NCBI GenBank assembly: GCA_002205965.3
Contig: NADL03000682.1
Span: 124,001-188,000, forward strand
Direction of reading: 5' to 3'
DNA: 64,000 nucleotides
Source: Kappaphycus alvarezii
Taxonomy: Eukaryota; Rhodophyta; Florideophyceae; Gigartinales; Solieriaceae
Shown here: one piece after another, positions 54,961-64,000 of the stretch
Numbering within the stretch: position 1 is the first letter of the stretch
Layout: each line of letters begins with the position of its first letter
Notes under the pieces: generated by a model
The model's database searches: none
Told to the model about the DNA's origin: nothing
What the model saw: the letters and a program-made list of their open reading frames with translations, nothing else
Program-made: the position numbers and the translations under genes

Positions 54961-56310
54961 GTCCCCCACGATAATACGAACTATTTTTCCTTCCAAAACG
55001 TAGTCGTTTTCACAACTTCTTGCGAAGAGCGGAAGCTGGTGAGGGAAAATTGCTCTAGGCTTAACCGAGGTCAATAATCATGAAAAGTTTGTTTTGATCG
55101 GCCATCTACACTCATGAACTAATGCGAAGGGACGAGAAATGCGCTGAGGTAAAAATGAATTGTATTGAAAAAAAGGGCTAAAAGTTGTCCTCACATGAGG
55201 ACAACAGTCCAATAGACACTACGTGCCATACCCGTGCCAGCCACCGATCGGTCAGGGGTGCAAATAAATGTGGTCACTATATAGAGCGTTCAGAGTCACT
55301 CGTAATATCACCCAGAACCTGGAACTGTACTGACATCTATTGGGCTTAGGGTTTCATAGTGATCTCTAATGAGCTCCTCCCGTTTAACTTCTCCGAAACT
55401 TCCAAATATAAGGTAGTAGATGTAATATGCGAACTTTTCTGGCAAAGGGTCCAGAGTCGGGTATCTAAAGGAGAAAAAAACTGGTAATGTAAGCGCTGAG
55501 TCCTCACCAGTAATATGCGCCCGTTGAATGGTTTGAAAGCACATGCAAATAATTATGTCAAAAAAGGAAATTATTTCTGCTTCCTGATGGTCCTCTGTCA
55601 TTTCGCAAAGCCAACATCTAGTTGATAGCCATCCAATAATCAAGGATGCATAGTTTCCCTGCGGGAGACTAGGCGGTGTTTGAGATGATCCCCTTGGTGA
55701 TCTTCCTCGCTGCTCCGGATGCCTTGCCCTCTTCGATGACCCTCCCTGATCACTTAATGGTCCTGCTCGTTTCATCATGACGGTCGCGGGAGGATATTGG
55801 TCTTCAGCTGAGGTCGTGTTCCTAAGCGGAGAAACGAAAGGTTCCCATAGGGGATAGGGGACCAGTTGATATTTCATATCTGGGAAAAAGGCGTAACCTC
55901 GCGGGGAGCGCATCTTGTTTGTTCTTGATAAATACGTTAATCGGACGGAAAATGTTCAGATATGTTTGCGACAAGTCTCAGATAGCTACTATTCCATATC
56001 TTCTTATAGAATAATGATATGTTACCTCCACAAACTCTGGACCTGCTTCCGTGAACCTTCCATTTTGGAATGAAAATAGAACTCTTATTTATAGTCGTTA
56101 ATCTTCTCCAGGTAGCAATGGGCCACTCAACGTACGAAAAAAAAGGTATATATTAATTTTGAAATGGATGATTACGTGGAGTCTGTAGTAGTCCCGCGTA
56201 ATCGAGATGATCCATTCCCAGGCTATATTTTCTCCCATAGAAATCATTCTATAGTTAAAGATGAGTATGCCCCGTGGTTGCGCATATTCTTGTGTGAGAA
56301 GGAATTATTC
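54961..56310. other. mostly unassigned; one long minus-strand frame
   Basis: Apart from the frame at 55308-55913 nothing is recognised. 55140-55300 has only short words such as TGTCCTCACATGAGGACAAC (a perfect 18-base inverted repeat core at about 55187-55206). Confidence 0.3.
55308..55913 (-). pseudogene. 201-residue open frame, unknown; copy of the 29.8 kb relic
   Basis: Open from Met at 55913 to a stop at 55308. The N-terminal third is Pro/Ser/Arg-rich and basic (MKRAGPLSDQGGSSKRARHP, SPRGSSQTPPS). The middle is hydrophobic (NYASLIIGWL, ISFFDIIICMCFQT), and the C-terminal part is mixed (EKFAYYIYYLIFGSFGEVKR, EELIRDHYETLSP). A stretch GTGAGG...TTTTTTTCTCCTTTAG of 43 bases inside it resembles a short intron. 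It is not a multiple of three and the frame is open without splicing, so both readings stand. A related but shorter sequence is at 29778-29990 (-). I do not recognise the family. It is the longest non-transposon-like frame in the window. Confidence 0.3.
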
Positions 56311-56319
56311 AGGCCTCTG

Positions 56320-57370
56320 ATGGTAAGGGACCAGACGACGTGCATGGATGGCCCTACTTGGTCTCTTCCCTGAGCTTGAACAGAGCTTATAATGCGGATG
56401 TCTTTCCTCCGTGACGATGCAAGTGTTCGAGTACTTTGCTTGGAAGACCTGACACTTCACATCGAGTTTCATTGCTTTTCCATGTAGTAAAAGTACTCTG
56501 GAGCCGACTGAAAAGTTTCAGACTGGAGGCTCTGCACCCTCATTTCTTGTCTGTGTTAACGCGCGGTGTGATCTCCAGCCTCCGGTGGCCAGTTAGTTTA
56601 CTCTTCTACTCTCTTCATCGATATTATTCGTTTCTGTGTCTCTCTGCAACATTCTAGGAGCAGTTTCGTACGTTAGCTTGAATAGTGAGCGTCCACTTCT
56701 TCATTTTCTTCGACGATAGCCGTCTAACACTTTTGGTGAGTCATCTTACCACTGGATTTTATTCTCCGACATAGTTTTCGATATTGCTCTTTTGATGGCT
56801 TGAACCGTCATTTCCGCTCATCCGATTGACATAGGAGCGTATGCGAGAACTTTCTTCAGCTGAATACCTTTCCCTTCCAGAAAAAGAAGCAGTGAAGTTG
56901 CAGTAAAACAAAGGGCTTCATCCGAGATGACCCTTTTTGGAAGACCAAACGGTTCAATTATTTCTTTTTCGATACATCTCAGGACCATTTTAGCATTGGA
57001 TTCCTCAGCTGCAACTGCTATTGGCCATCTAGTAAGATGTTTCACCCCTTTAAGGAGATATTTGTTTCGGGAAGAGGCTTCCTTGAATGGGCGGGTAAAG
57101 CCGATTGAGAAGGTTTCAAAAAGACTGGAAACTGGAAAGATTAGAGTTGTCTTATACTTTCATATTGCAGTTAATTTATGACATTGTCGCAGCATTTCAC
57201 GAAATTATAGACGTCCGTATGCATACTTGGCCACCAGAATCTCTCCGTAACGTTTTTTCGTTGTTTCGAGATCCAAATGTCCTAACTCACCATGAAAAGT
57301 CCTCAACATCTTCGTTCTTTCTTTGAAAGGGTCCACAACGCGAGGGCTGGATTTAGTGTGTCGGAAGAGT
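56320..57370 (-). pseudogene. gypsy integrase
   Basis: TFHGELGHLDLETTKKRYGE (about 57300-57240) is the HH part of the zinc region. The core is in the frame 57045-56818: MKHLTRWPIAVAAEESNAKM, EIIEPFGLPKRVISDEALCF (catalytic Asp in ISDE; the Gly after it is lost) and KKVLAYAPMSIG. Then, in frame across stops, AEMTVQAIKRAISKTM with WxxxxPKVLDGYRRR. The C-terminal FSVGSRVLLLHGKAMKLDVK and SRAIHARRLVPYH end the domain near 56320. It is very similar in wording to the integrase end of the 44.5-50.5 kb gypsy. Confidence 0.7.
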
Positions 57371-57411
57371 TTCCTATTCCACAGTGTAAAAGCCTTTTGA
57401 TTTCTGCGTAC

Positions 57412-58016
57412 CTAATTTCTGTGTTCAGGATCAACCTTTCTCATTTCTAGTACATCAAGAAATTTAACTAGTCCGTGAATGTTAGCTTCGTACTCGTTAT
57501 CGTTCGGCACTCGCACATCGGCAATTACGATGGTGTCTTTGGACGCTTTTTCATTTGGACTCATTGGATCCCTCAAGCGGGATAGTGAATCAGCAGGCTG
57601 ATTATTGCGTCCGGGTCTATACATAATTTCAAACCAATATTCTGCGAAAATGTCGAGTCATCGGGACAGGCGATGATGTAAATATTTCTTTTGGAATGCT
57701 GTCTCAAGTTCCTGGTGATCATTTATCAAGACAAATTTTTCGAGTGATAAAAGGTACACGCGAAACTTTTTCAGTGCGAAGAAGACCGCTAGCGCTTTTT
57801 TCTCGTAGACTGAGTATCTCTTTTCCGCATCATTCAGAGTGTGATTTGCGAATTGAACAGGGTGTAGTTTCCAGTTTTCATCTTTTTCGGACAAAACGGC
57901 ACCAAAAGACCGTTCTTAGGCATCTTTTTCCACAAAAAATGGTCTCTAGAAATCCGAATACATGAGCATTGGGGAACACATAGCTTATTCTTAAGCTCCT
58001 CAGATGCAATTTGCAT
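57412..58016 (-). pseudogene. gypsy RNase H
   Basis: MQIASEELKNKLCVPQCSCI (frame 58016-57834) aligns with the ...AFxxLKxxLxxxPVL part. The next frame, 57894-57658 (78 residues), reads ENWKLHPVQFANHTLNDAEK, RYSVYEKKALAVFFALKKFR and VYLLSLEKFVLINDHQELET, the classical gypsy RNase H with the Glu helix and the INDH site (family TDH). MYRPGRNNQPADSLSRLRDP (57624-57560) is the exact family end (G-x2-N-x-x-A-D-x-L-S-R). The first catalytic Asp region is disrupted at the frame join. Confidence 0.75.
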
Positions 58017-58119
58017 TTCCTTGTTCTAGTAAAATTTTCCGTTTTTCGTATTGCTGACATGTAACGGTGCTGCAGTCTTGGCAAAATATTTGATAAATCT
58101 TCTCTAATATGAGGCCAGT

Positions 58120-58800
58120 CCTAGGAAGCTTCCAACCTCCGTCTTCGAAGCGGGGCTTGGTGCCATGTTTATTTTTTCGTTTTCTCTGGATCCACCTTAA
58201 TTTACTCGTGATCCACGATATGACCTAGTAATTGGATTGAATTGTTTGCAAAGGAGCATTTGCTCAACTTTATTTAATGCTATATGCAGATATCCTCTCC
58301 ACAGCTGTTTTTGACATTCGATATGAGTTGATCTAAAGTGTTTGAGAATATTACCATATCACCGATATGAACCGTTGCAAATGGAAGTCATTTCAAAACC
58401 TCGTTCATCATTCTTTGGAATGTAGTTGGTGCATTCATTATACCAAAAGGCATCACTTCGAACCTGAAAGTAGGTGCATTGTTGGTAAAAGTTGTTTTTT
58501 CCTTACATTTTTCATCCGTTTGAATCTGCCAATAGCCAGTGTAAAGGTCAATTGGTGTTAAGTATCTCCCGTCCTTCAATTCCTCGAATGTTTCCTCCAT
58601 ATTCGCAATCGGAAATTGATCAGTTACCTTTTACTGGTCCAGTTATCGTTAATCGATGCAAAAGCGGTTTGAAATCCCTCTTTGGTTTTATTACAACTGT
58701 AAATGACCATAAGGATGATACTGTCCGGAAAATATCATCTTCCAGCATACTTGTAACATTCTCTGAGCTTTACTGGTCATATTTTGGCTGTTGACGTGTA
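58120..58800 (-). pseudogene. gypsy reverse transcriptase
   Basis: The frame 58600-58388 (70 residues) reads MEETFEELKDGRYLTPIDLY (catalytic Asp in PIDL), TGYWQIQTDEKCKEKTTFTN, and FRFEVMPFGIMNAPTTFQRM, the standard gypsy RT middle. The upstream part near 58830-58650 has YHMHTRQQPKYDQ and a TVVIKPKRDFK block in a broken frame. The YxDD box downstream (about 58380-58330) is not intact. It continues as TEVGSFLGLASY, a stop, then RRFIKYFAKTAAP near 58140-58060. RT activity is impossible here. Confidence 0.7.
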
Positions 58801-58976
58801 TGCATGTGGTAAATTGGTTGAGTATCGGTAAGTTAAAATGAGTGAATAACCTGTACACTTGTTTGTAAAAGAACAGAAACAGTCCACGCATTTAATTCGG
58901 AAGATGTTAAAATGTCTGATATTTTCATTGAGGCGGGCGCGGAAAGGTGCTGTACTTTTTCTTGAATTTCTGCCAT

Positions 58977-59219
58977 TTATCGCTCTTCTTCTTCTTGATA
59001 CACATCCTCCAAATTTTGAAGGACCTCTTCCGGACTGTTCAAATCTTCAGATATGGAATTCGACGTTTTCTTATTTTCCTTGCAGAAGTAATCTTTTTTC
59101 ATTCTCTGAATAAAATCCTTTGATTGGATATTATCGCAAAAAGAAACAGATTCAGGTCCGTAACCTACCCTACAATTCCAGTAGTCATCTGTTTCAAACC
59201 CAGAATCATAATAGTTCAA
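58977..59219 (-). pseudogene. acidic protease-RT linker of the gypsy
   Basis: 80 codons, acidic, ending in a Glu/Asp-rich run (VLQNLEDVYQEEEER). It sits just upstream of the RT of the gypsy remnant. No catalytic motif. A different sequence from the acidic-element protein. Confidence 0.35.
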
Positions 59220-59649
59220 GGGCTACTGCCCTCCACTACAACCCCGCTGTCGCCTTCCCAGGTGCCCATCGTTTCCGATATTTTCTGAAATGCAACGACC
59301 AGTAATGCCCCAATGGATTTTTGGCTTGCCTGTGTACCTGTATCCCCAGCCTCTCCTCTACACGTAATCGGATAAGCAAATGTAAATGAAAATCAATAAC
59401 GAATGTAGCAGATACCAGTCTGTCCGGAATTAGTTGTCTCCTCTGATGTACATTGTTGAGATACGATCTTATTTATGACCACTCGTCCGCCGTCAAGTGC
59501 ACGTTATTGGTCGGAAATTTCACGGTGTCTAATTATTGGATGGAAACCGATCTGTAATCGCAGGATGATTAGGCATATGCGTACATTGTTCTGAGGGGAA
59601 CTTGATCTTTTGGAGTACCTTGCTTAGCTAGGCCCCTGGTGCTTTTTTC

Positions 59650-60260
59650 CTTCAACTGCTAATTGACTTGCTTGGGGTTTGGCAGAGGGCGTTTGTGTCT
59701 ACTCGAAGTTAAAGCTAGAGTTTTCTATTTACAAGATGGCAAGGGTACTCTAAGTCATTTAATTTTGGTTGGGTTCAAGAGTTTAAATACATGCAGAGCC
59801 TTGAGTTGTGGAGAAAAAAATAGAAGAATTACCAGAAGATCAAGAAATCCAAAACCCACTACCTAAAGATCTATCCAAAATACCCTAATAACGCAAATGA
59901 TATGAGCGGGCGGCCACAACTGTGAGCTCAAGGGATTGATTCTCATCTTGAGGGCGGGATGCTGTCCGACATAGATTTTAGACCTTCCTATAGCCAACAG
60001 CTCACCTGGTAATTTTCCTTTGACATCTAAATGAAATCGCACTTCAAGTCGGCCACCTGCACAAAGCCCACGAAAGTAGCAGTTAGTGCATCGGGGCATA
60101 ATTAGTGACTCCGCCCATAAGCTCACACTTACATTTTCCATCATCTTGGATGGACCTCACGCCGACCAATTTTCAAGGTTTCAACTTTTTGCTTTCAATG
60201 TGCTAGATCTAGTCGGGCCAAATAGTGCGTTTTTGAAGTGACAATTTTGCAGTCGTCGAT
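59650..60260 (-). other. possible spliced gene fragment
   Basis: On the minus strand, GTAAGT at 60132-60127 and TTTGTGCAG ending at 60057 bound a 76-base candidate intron. A CACTAAC branch-type site (60088-60082) lies about 25 bases before the acceptor. The next 51 bases end in CCAG|GTGAGC, a second donor-like site, and one of their frames is open (GGxLEVRFHLDVKGKLP-like). Exon sequence upstream is short and interrupted, and no protein family is recognised. An alternative unspliced frame covers 60144-59863. Confidence 0.25.
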
Positions 60261-62400
60261 CTCCATCCTTATACCCACATGAAGACTGTTATTCTTAGCA
60301 CCTTCTAGCACCTGGGAGCCGCCATTTGGCTCGTAGCTGCCGTAGCTACAATTGATCTTGTACTATTTTGTGAGACGATCATATATCACACAGCGCTTGA
60401 CAAAAAAATTTATTAAAGAAATTGATGTGGTTTAATAATTTTTGAAAAGTGCGCTTAGGCTGTCCCCCGGTGTATGGTCAACGTGTTCCGGATAATGAGT
60501 AATGTCATTCTTATGCGTAAATGGCTGGCTCAGTGCCTAAAATTGGTATGCGCTCGTAGAGGTTTGTATGTATCAAAAAATTATTATATGGACTCCCGCA
60601 ATTCTCGGTGGCATCAGAAAGTGCAATTAGCTGTATAGATTGTCAGCAATTCGATACATGTAGTCTTCAAAAAGCTTCTTGATTCATTACTCTAGACTCT
60701 TGCGCACAGCCAAAACACTCAACTGACGTCCTTTTCATGAGTTTACTAAGCTTTTCCGGAAAGAATCCATTCAATCAATAGCTCCTTTTTTTGTTGATAT
60801 CGGCTTACACGGGGAAAATGGCTCATATTATGCTGGAAAAAGTACATATTTCTGCTCCGACATGACTATATTATCTTCTAAGACCCTTAAGGACCTTATT
60901 GAGGCCTATTTCAGAGCGCTACCATTCCACACAGTGTTCCACCATTCCACACAGTATATTTTGTACCTTATTATCTCAATCTCAATGTAAAGGTGATTTT
61001 AGGCATAGGAACACATTATGTACCCGCTATTGGCACTATAAATCTAAAAAAGAGACGTTACAAGGTATAGAAGTAGTAGAAATGGATGGACAGCTGTAGG
61101 AGCGACTAATCGTAGAAATTGTACTAGAATGTGCGGTTATGCCAAAATTGTATCCTAGCAAAGTCGTGAAAAAGGGTTGAGTGGAGGCTAAAATTACCTT
61201 GGAAAGAAAAATTGAGGGTTTAATATCCCTTAAAATAAGGCTTTAAATCAATGCGGGGTATTCTTGAAAGAATTGGCTGAAGGGAGAGTTTGTGTGTTGT
61301 AGGAGGGTTGCTGGTATGATAACGTCGGGTAAAAATACTCTAGCTGGCTCGATAGTACTTCCTAATGTATAGAAGGAACCATGAAGGTAACAAAATCTTA
61401 TCATGACAACTAGAAAAACATCGAGAGCCAAGTGGCAAATTTAAGAGTTAAATGTGGGAAATGAGGGTTTCTTTATTGACATGTATGAATTGACTGGAAC
61501 CTTTCTGGGATTGAAAAAAAATCGATTTTAGTCTCTCTTTTTTTCATTTGCAATTTTTTTGTACCTATATTGCCGATGGGATAGTTAAATCTGTGTTCCA
61601 TTAATCAAATTAGAAATTTATGTATTTGATCATTTGTATCAATCGGTAGGGATTCTATATTCAGGCCAATTTTAGGTTATCAAATTTTACTAGACTCCAA
61701 GAGACCTCTGCAAGGTCCTAATAGAATGAAACTTCGAAAGAAGTCGAGCAGAAAAGGGCCCGATCCTTGCCTATGCCTAAGAACAGATTGAAATTTGATT
61801 GAGTTTTGCCATAGTAACTTGGTACTGAAACTGGAACTGATAAATCAGGTTCACTTATATGAAGCTGTCATGTCCAATCAGAACTGCTTGATGACTGGCC
61901 TGGGGGCAAAATTTTCAGGAAGCATAGCTTCTTCCCCATAACTGCATCGACAAACCTTTTCGAGTAGATTATGGTTGTCTGGAAACACATGGGATGAATC
62001 GGAGATATTTTCTAAGACTAAAACACCAAAATATTCTCTCTATTATATTTAACGGTGTTCAAAACGGAAGCTGTGCCTCTTCATTGCCATTCTAGTAGTC
62101 TACAATCGGCTGACAGTATTATGTTACCCTAAAAGTGAACCATCTAGTAGCAATTGTAATATAATGGGCCAATAGATAGTGACTTTGTCTATATTTTGGT
62201 ATTCAAATTTGTTTACGTTTTTTAAAGTAAAAAGTTTTCCATGGTACTTTTTGTTGAGTTGAAGTTGTTCAGCATAATCCTCTGACTTTTTTTTACGAAA
62301 TTGTCTACCAAGCTAGCATAGTTCTAAATAAATATACAGTACAGGAATAAATTTTATCTATTATGAGGACAGTTGTGCATTATTTGCTGTTATGAATTCT
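60260..62400. other. no gene recognised
   Basis: AT-rich, short frames only. Contains a 15-base direct repeat (ACCATTCCACACAGT) at 60921-60935 and 60941-60955, and the repeat R5 near 62.0 kb. Confidence 0.35.
61960..62045 (-). repeat. short PPT/LTR-start-like repeat, copy R5
   Basis: The minus strand reads AATAGAGAGAATATTTTGG, then TGTTTTAGTC (TGTT at 62025), ATATCTCCGATTCATCCCAT and CCAGACAACCATAATC. Aligns with R2-R4. Confidence 0.5.
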
Positions 62401-62409
62401 TTCCTTTCT

Positions 62410-63825
62410 GGTGGAGGGCGGTCCTCTCAACAAACTTCTGTCTTCTCCATCTTTAACCTCTGGGGTTTCAAAAACAACTCTTCCCACGAATCTATTCTAC
62501 AAAAAAATCATGAAACTAATTTCTCTTTTGAATAAAAATTCACTTTACAACTCCACTTTCATTTTATCTCTGAGGATTTTGGTCCTCGTTTTTCAAAAAA
62601 GAAATAAACCCACTCATGATATGCTTTGTCCTTCAAATTCAGTTCTGATGTTTTATCAAGTAGATTTTTAGATATTGCCTCGATTGCACACAAATTCAAA
62701 ACTGCGGCATTGCCTGGCATTTTGATTTCGACCTAGGTCGTGAAATTTCTCGAAGACTTCGCCTTATTTAAAGCTCATAATCACCATCATTGAGGCAAAA
62801 ACCCCGCCATAAGCTACCATTTCGGATCACCCCCTTTTTTGCTTTCAACTTGACCAAACTTCACTCGTCCCTCACTATTGCTATTTAATCCCGAGGCCGC
62901 CACTCTCTCAATGCCCTGGCCTTGATGACAAATATACCAAGCGGATATGATGCTTATTGCAGAAAAAATGGATTGCGAACGCTTTTGGAAGTGAGTCTGC
63001 TGGCAATGCTTCGAGGAGGCAGAGGAGGCAAAGGAGGAGCTAGCGAAAGAGAACACAGAAGAAGAGGCAGAAGATGAGGAGCTTTAGGCTGAGGTGGAAT
63101 CATGGGAAGGTGAGAATTGCTGGGTGTATTCTTGGGAGCACCTAGTGTACAACGGTGGAGGAGTTGCTCTATAGAACAGAAGGGAGATTGAAGGAATAAT
63201 CGGTATTTATGATTCTTATGAAAGTTGTAAAATGTATAATGAAAGCTATGAGGAGTGATTGCAAGATCCGGATACGTCCAAGTGGGATATTTATAATTCC
63301 GGGACGTTCGACAGAATTTGTATGGAATGCTTGGGGGGTATTAATATGGAGGAATTGTTTAGCTGTGATCTCGAGGACTACGATTTTAAAGAAGAATATA
63401 GATATTTATTCAGATAGTACCCGATAGAAGCTTTTCTCGCTGACAAGATTACATTTGATTGATATTGCGGTATTTGGTGTACTTGTCTGAGACTTCAGGG
63501 TGAACCAAAAAATTATATATGAGCTTAGTAAATTGCTTTCCCTTGTGAAGGTAAAGCAAGTTAGTAGGTAGCTCTACGCAAGGTCCCGAGTGGTAGAAAG
63601 CTAAGAATTGTAGTTGTGGAAGCAAGAATTATGATTTTACGTTGGTCACAAGGCACCACTTGTAGTTCTTGCACCTTCTATACTTTTTTGTAGCCCTCTC
63701 ACGCGTCCTCTTTACCCACCCCTTTTTGTTCGCTCAACCACACTGCGTTAGAACTTTTCTCATTTGCGAAATATTCTTCGTGGGGTAATCGGTTCTGAGA
63801 ATATCTCGTCCAGACGATTTACCCC
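62410..63825 (+). mobile_element. acidic-protein element, copy 5
   Basis: Similar to copy 2 along its length. T/C-rich leader about 62470-62830. N-terminal block LNALALMTNIPSGYDAYC near 62908-62965. Acidic stretch EEAEEAKEELAKENTEEEAE near 63018-63080 in another frame. C-terminus DRICMECLGGINMEELFSCD, then LED...DFKEEYRYLF, ending at a TAG at 63416-63418. 3' block 63503-63825. Frameshifted, so non-coding now. Confidence 0.6.
63310..63418 (+). pseudogene. conserved C-terminus of the acidic protein, copy 5
   Basis: The frame from about 63311 reads DRICMECLGGINMEELFSCD and on to DFKEEYRYLFR before TAG. It equals the family motif D-I-C-x-x-C-L-x-G-[MI]-[DN]-x-x-E-E-L-F. It gives the longest version of the tail and shows that the last 15 residues are also acidic and aromatic. 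Upstream frames are broken. Function unknown; see copy 3 for the best preserved middle part. Confidence 0.5.
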
Positions 63826-64000
63826 TTTCAACATGCAAGGAAAATGGTGAACTTCGGAGTGTGTATGCAAAGACATTTCACCACCTGGCGGTTATAATCA
63901 TAAGAATATATACTTATCTTAAGGATAAATTCGAGACTTTTCAGCTTTACATGTCTACGGAAATGTGATGAACACTAATACATCCAAGATTATTTATTCA
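63826..64000. other. end of window, nothing recognised
   Basis: Short AT-rich sequence beyond the end of the 3' block. Confidence 0.3.

Larger units (their letters stand above)
56320..59230 (-). mobile_element. Ty3/gypsy pol remnant
   Basis: From high to low coordinates: PR-RT linker (59219-58977), RT (58800-58120), RNase H (58016-57412) and integrase (57370-56320). Wording is close to the 44.5-50.5 kb gypsy. No LTRs or gag are recognisable at the ends, but 59230-59650 may hold decayed gag. Many stops. Confidence 0.75.

Noticed and set aside
1..64000. CRISPR array, bacterial genes, rRNA, telomere or tandem satellite
   Set aside because: No regularly spaced repeats, no prokaryotic gene layout, no rRNA words, no telomere-type hexamer runs seen.

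Overview
The window looks like a gene-poor, transposon-filled stretch of a eukaryotic nuclear genome. There are no bacterial operons, ribosome-binding sites or rRNA/tRNA genes. Nearly every recognisable protein belongs to a retroelement, and most are broken by stops and frameshifts. Fungal-type or fungus-like splicing signals (a possible 76-base intron with a CTAAC branch site near 60.1 kb), a chromodomain Ty3/gypsy element and a histone H3 relic fit a TE-swollen fungus or similar eukaryote. I cannot name the lineage with confidence. No intact host gene was found.

Layout. 0-4.2 kb: unrecognised old sequence. 4.3-5.6 kb: GC-rich Pro/Ala-rich segment, probably the 5' part of a LINE. 5.8-10.2 kb (+): Ty1/copia element in the order gag-PR-INT-Tudor-like domain-RT-RNase H-PPT/LTR. 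10.2-11.4 kb (+): C-terminal piece of a LINE with a restriction-like endonuclease. 11.6-15.6 kb (+): decayed chromovirus (gag-RT-RNase H-INT-chromodomain). 15.7-20.9 kb: nothing recognised. 20.9-21.2, 23.7-25.1, 30.6-31.6, 33.4-34.2 and 62.4-63.8 kb: five copies of a family that I do not recognise, encoding a small acidic protein with a conserved C-terminal motif and followed by a conserved ~310-base 3' block. A solo 3' block lies at 54.68-54.96 kb. 27.3-28.9 kb (+): gypsy remnant with gag, PR and part of INT. 34.4-35.0 kb (-): another gypsy gag. 32.2-32.9 and 36.5-37.1 kb: an inverted pair of an unknown repeat. 39.1-39.4 kb (+): small LINE C-terminal relic. 41.3-43.7 kb (-): Ty1/copia element. 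44.543-50.458 kb (-): complete-length Ty3/gypsy element with two ~320-base LTRs, a PBS next to the LTR and full pol domains. A histone H3-like pseudogene lies in antisense between its pol and 3' LTR. 50.9-54.68 kb (+): long LINE copy with RT and the CCHC/endonuclease region, cut by small insertions. 56.3-59.2 kb (-): third gypsy pol.

The parts do not form a pathway. They form a layered graveyard of retroelements. The most interesting elements are the acidic-protein family, the H3 relic inside the gypsy element, the Tudor-like module in the copia element, the gag start codon that straddles the LTR/PBS junction, and a family of short repeats that look like PPT-LTR junctions. Protein-family calls rest on motifs read by eye; no database search was possible.
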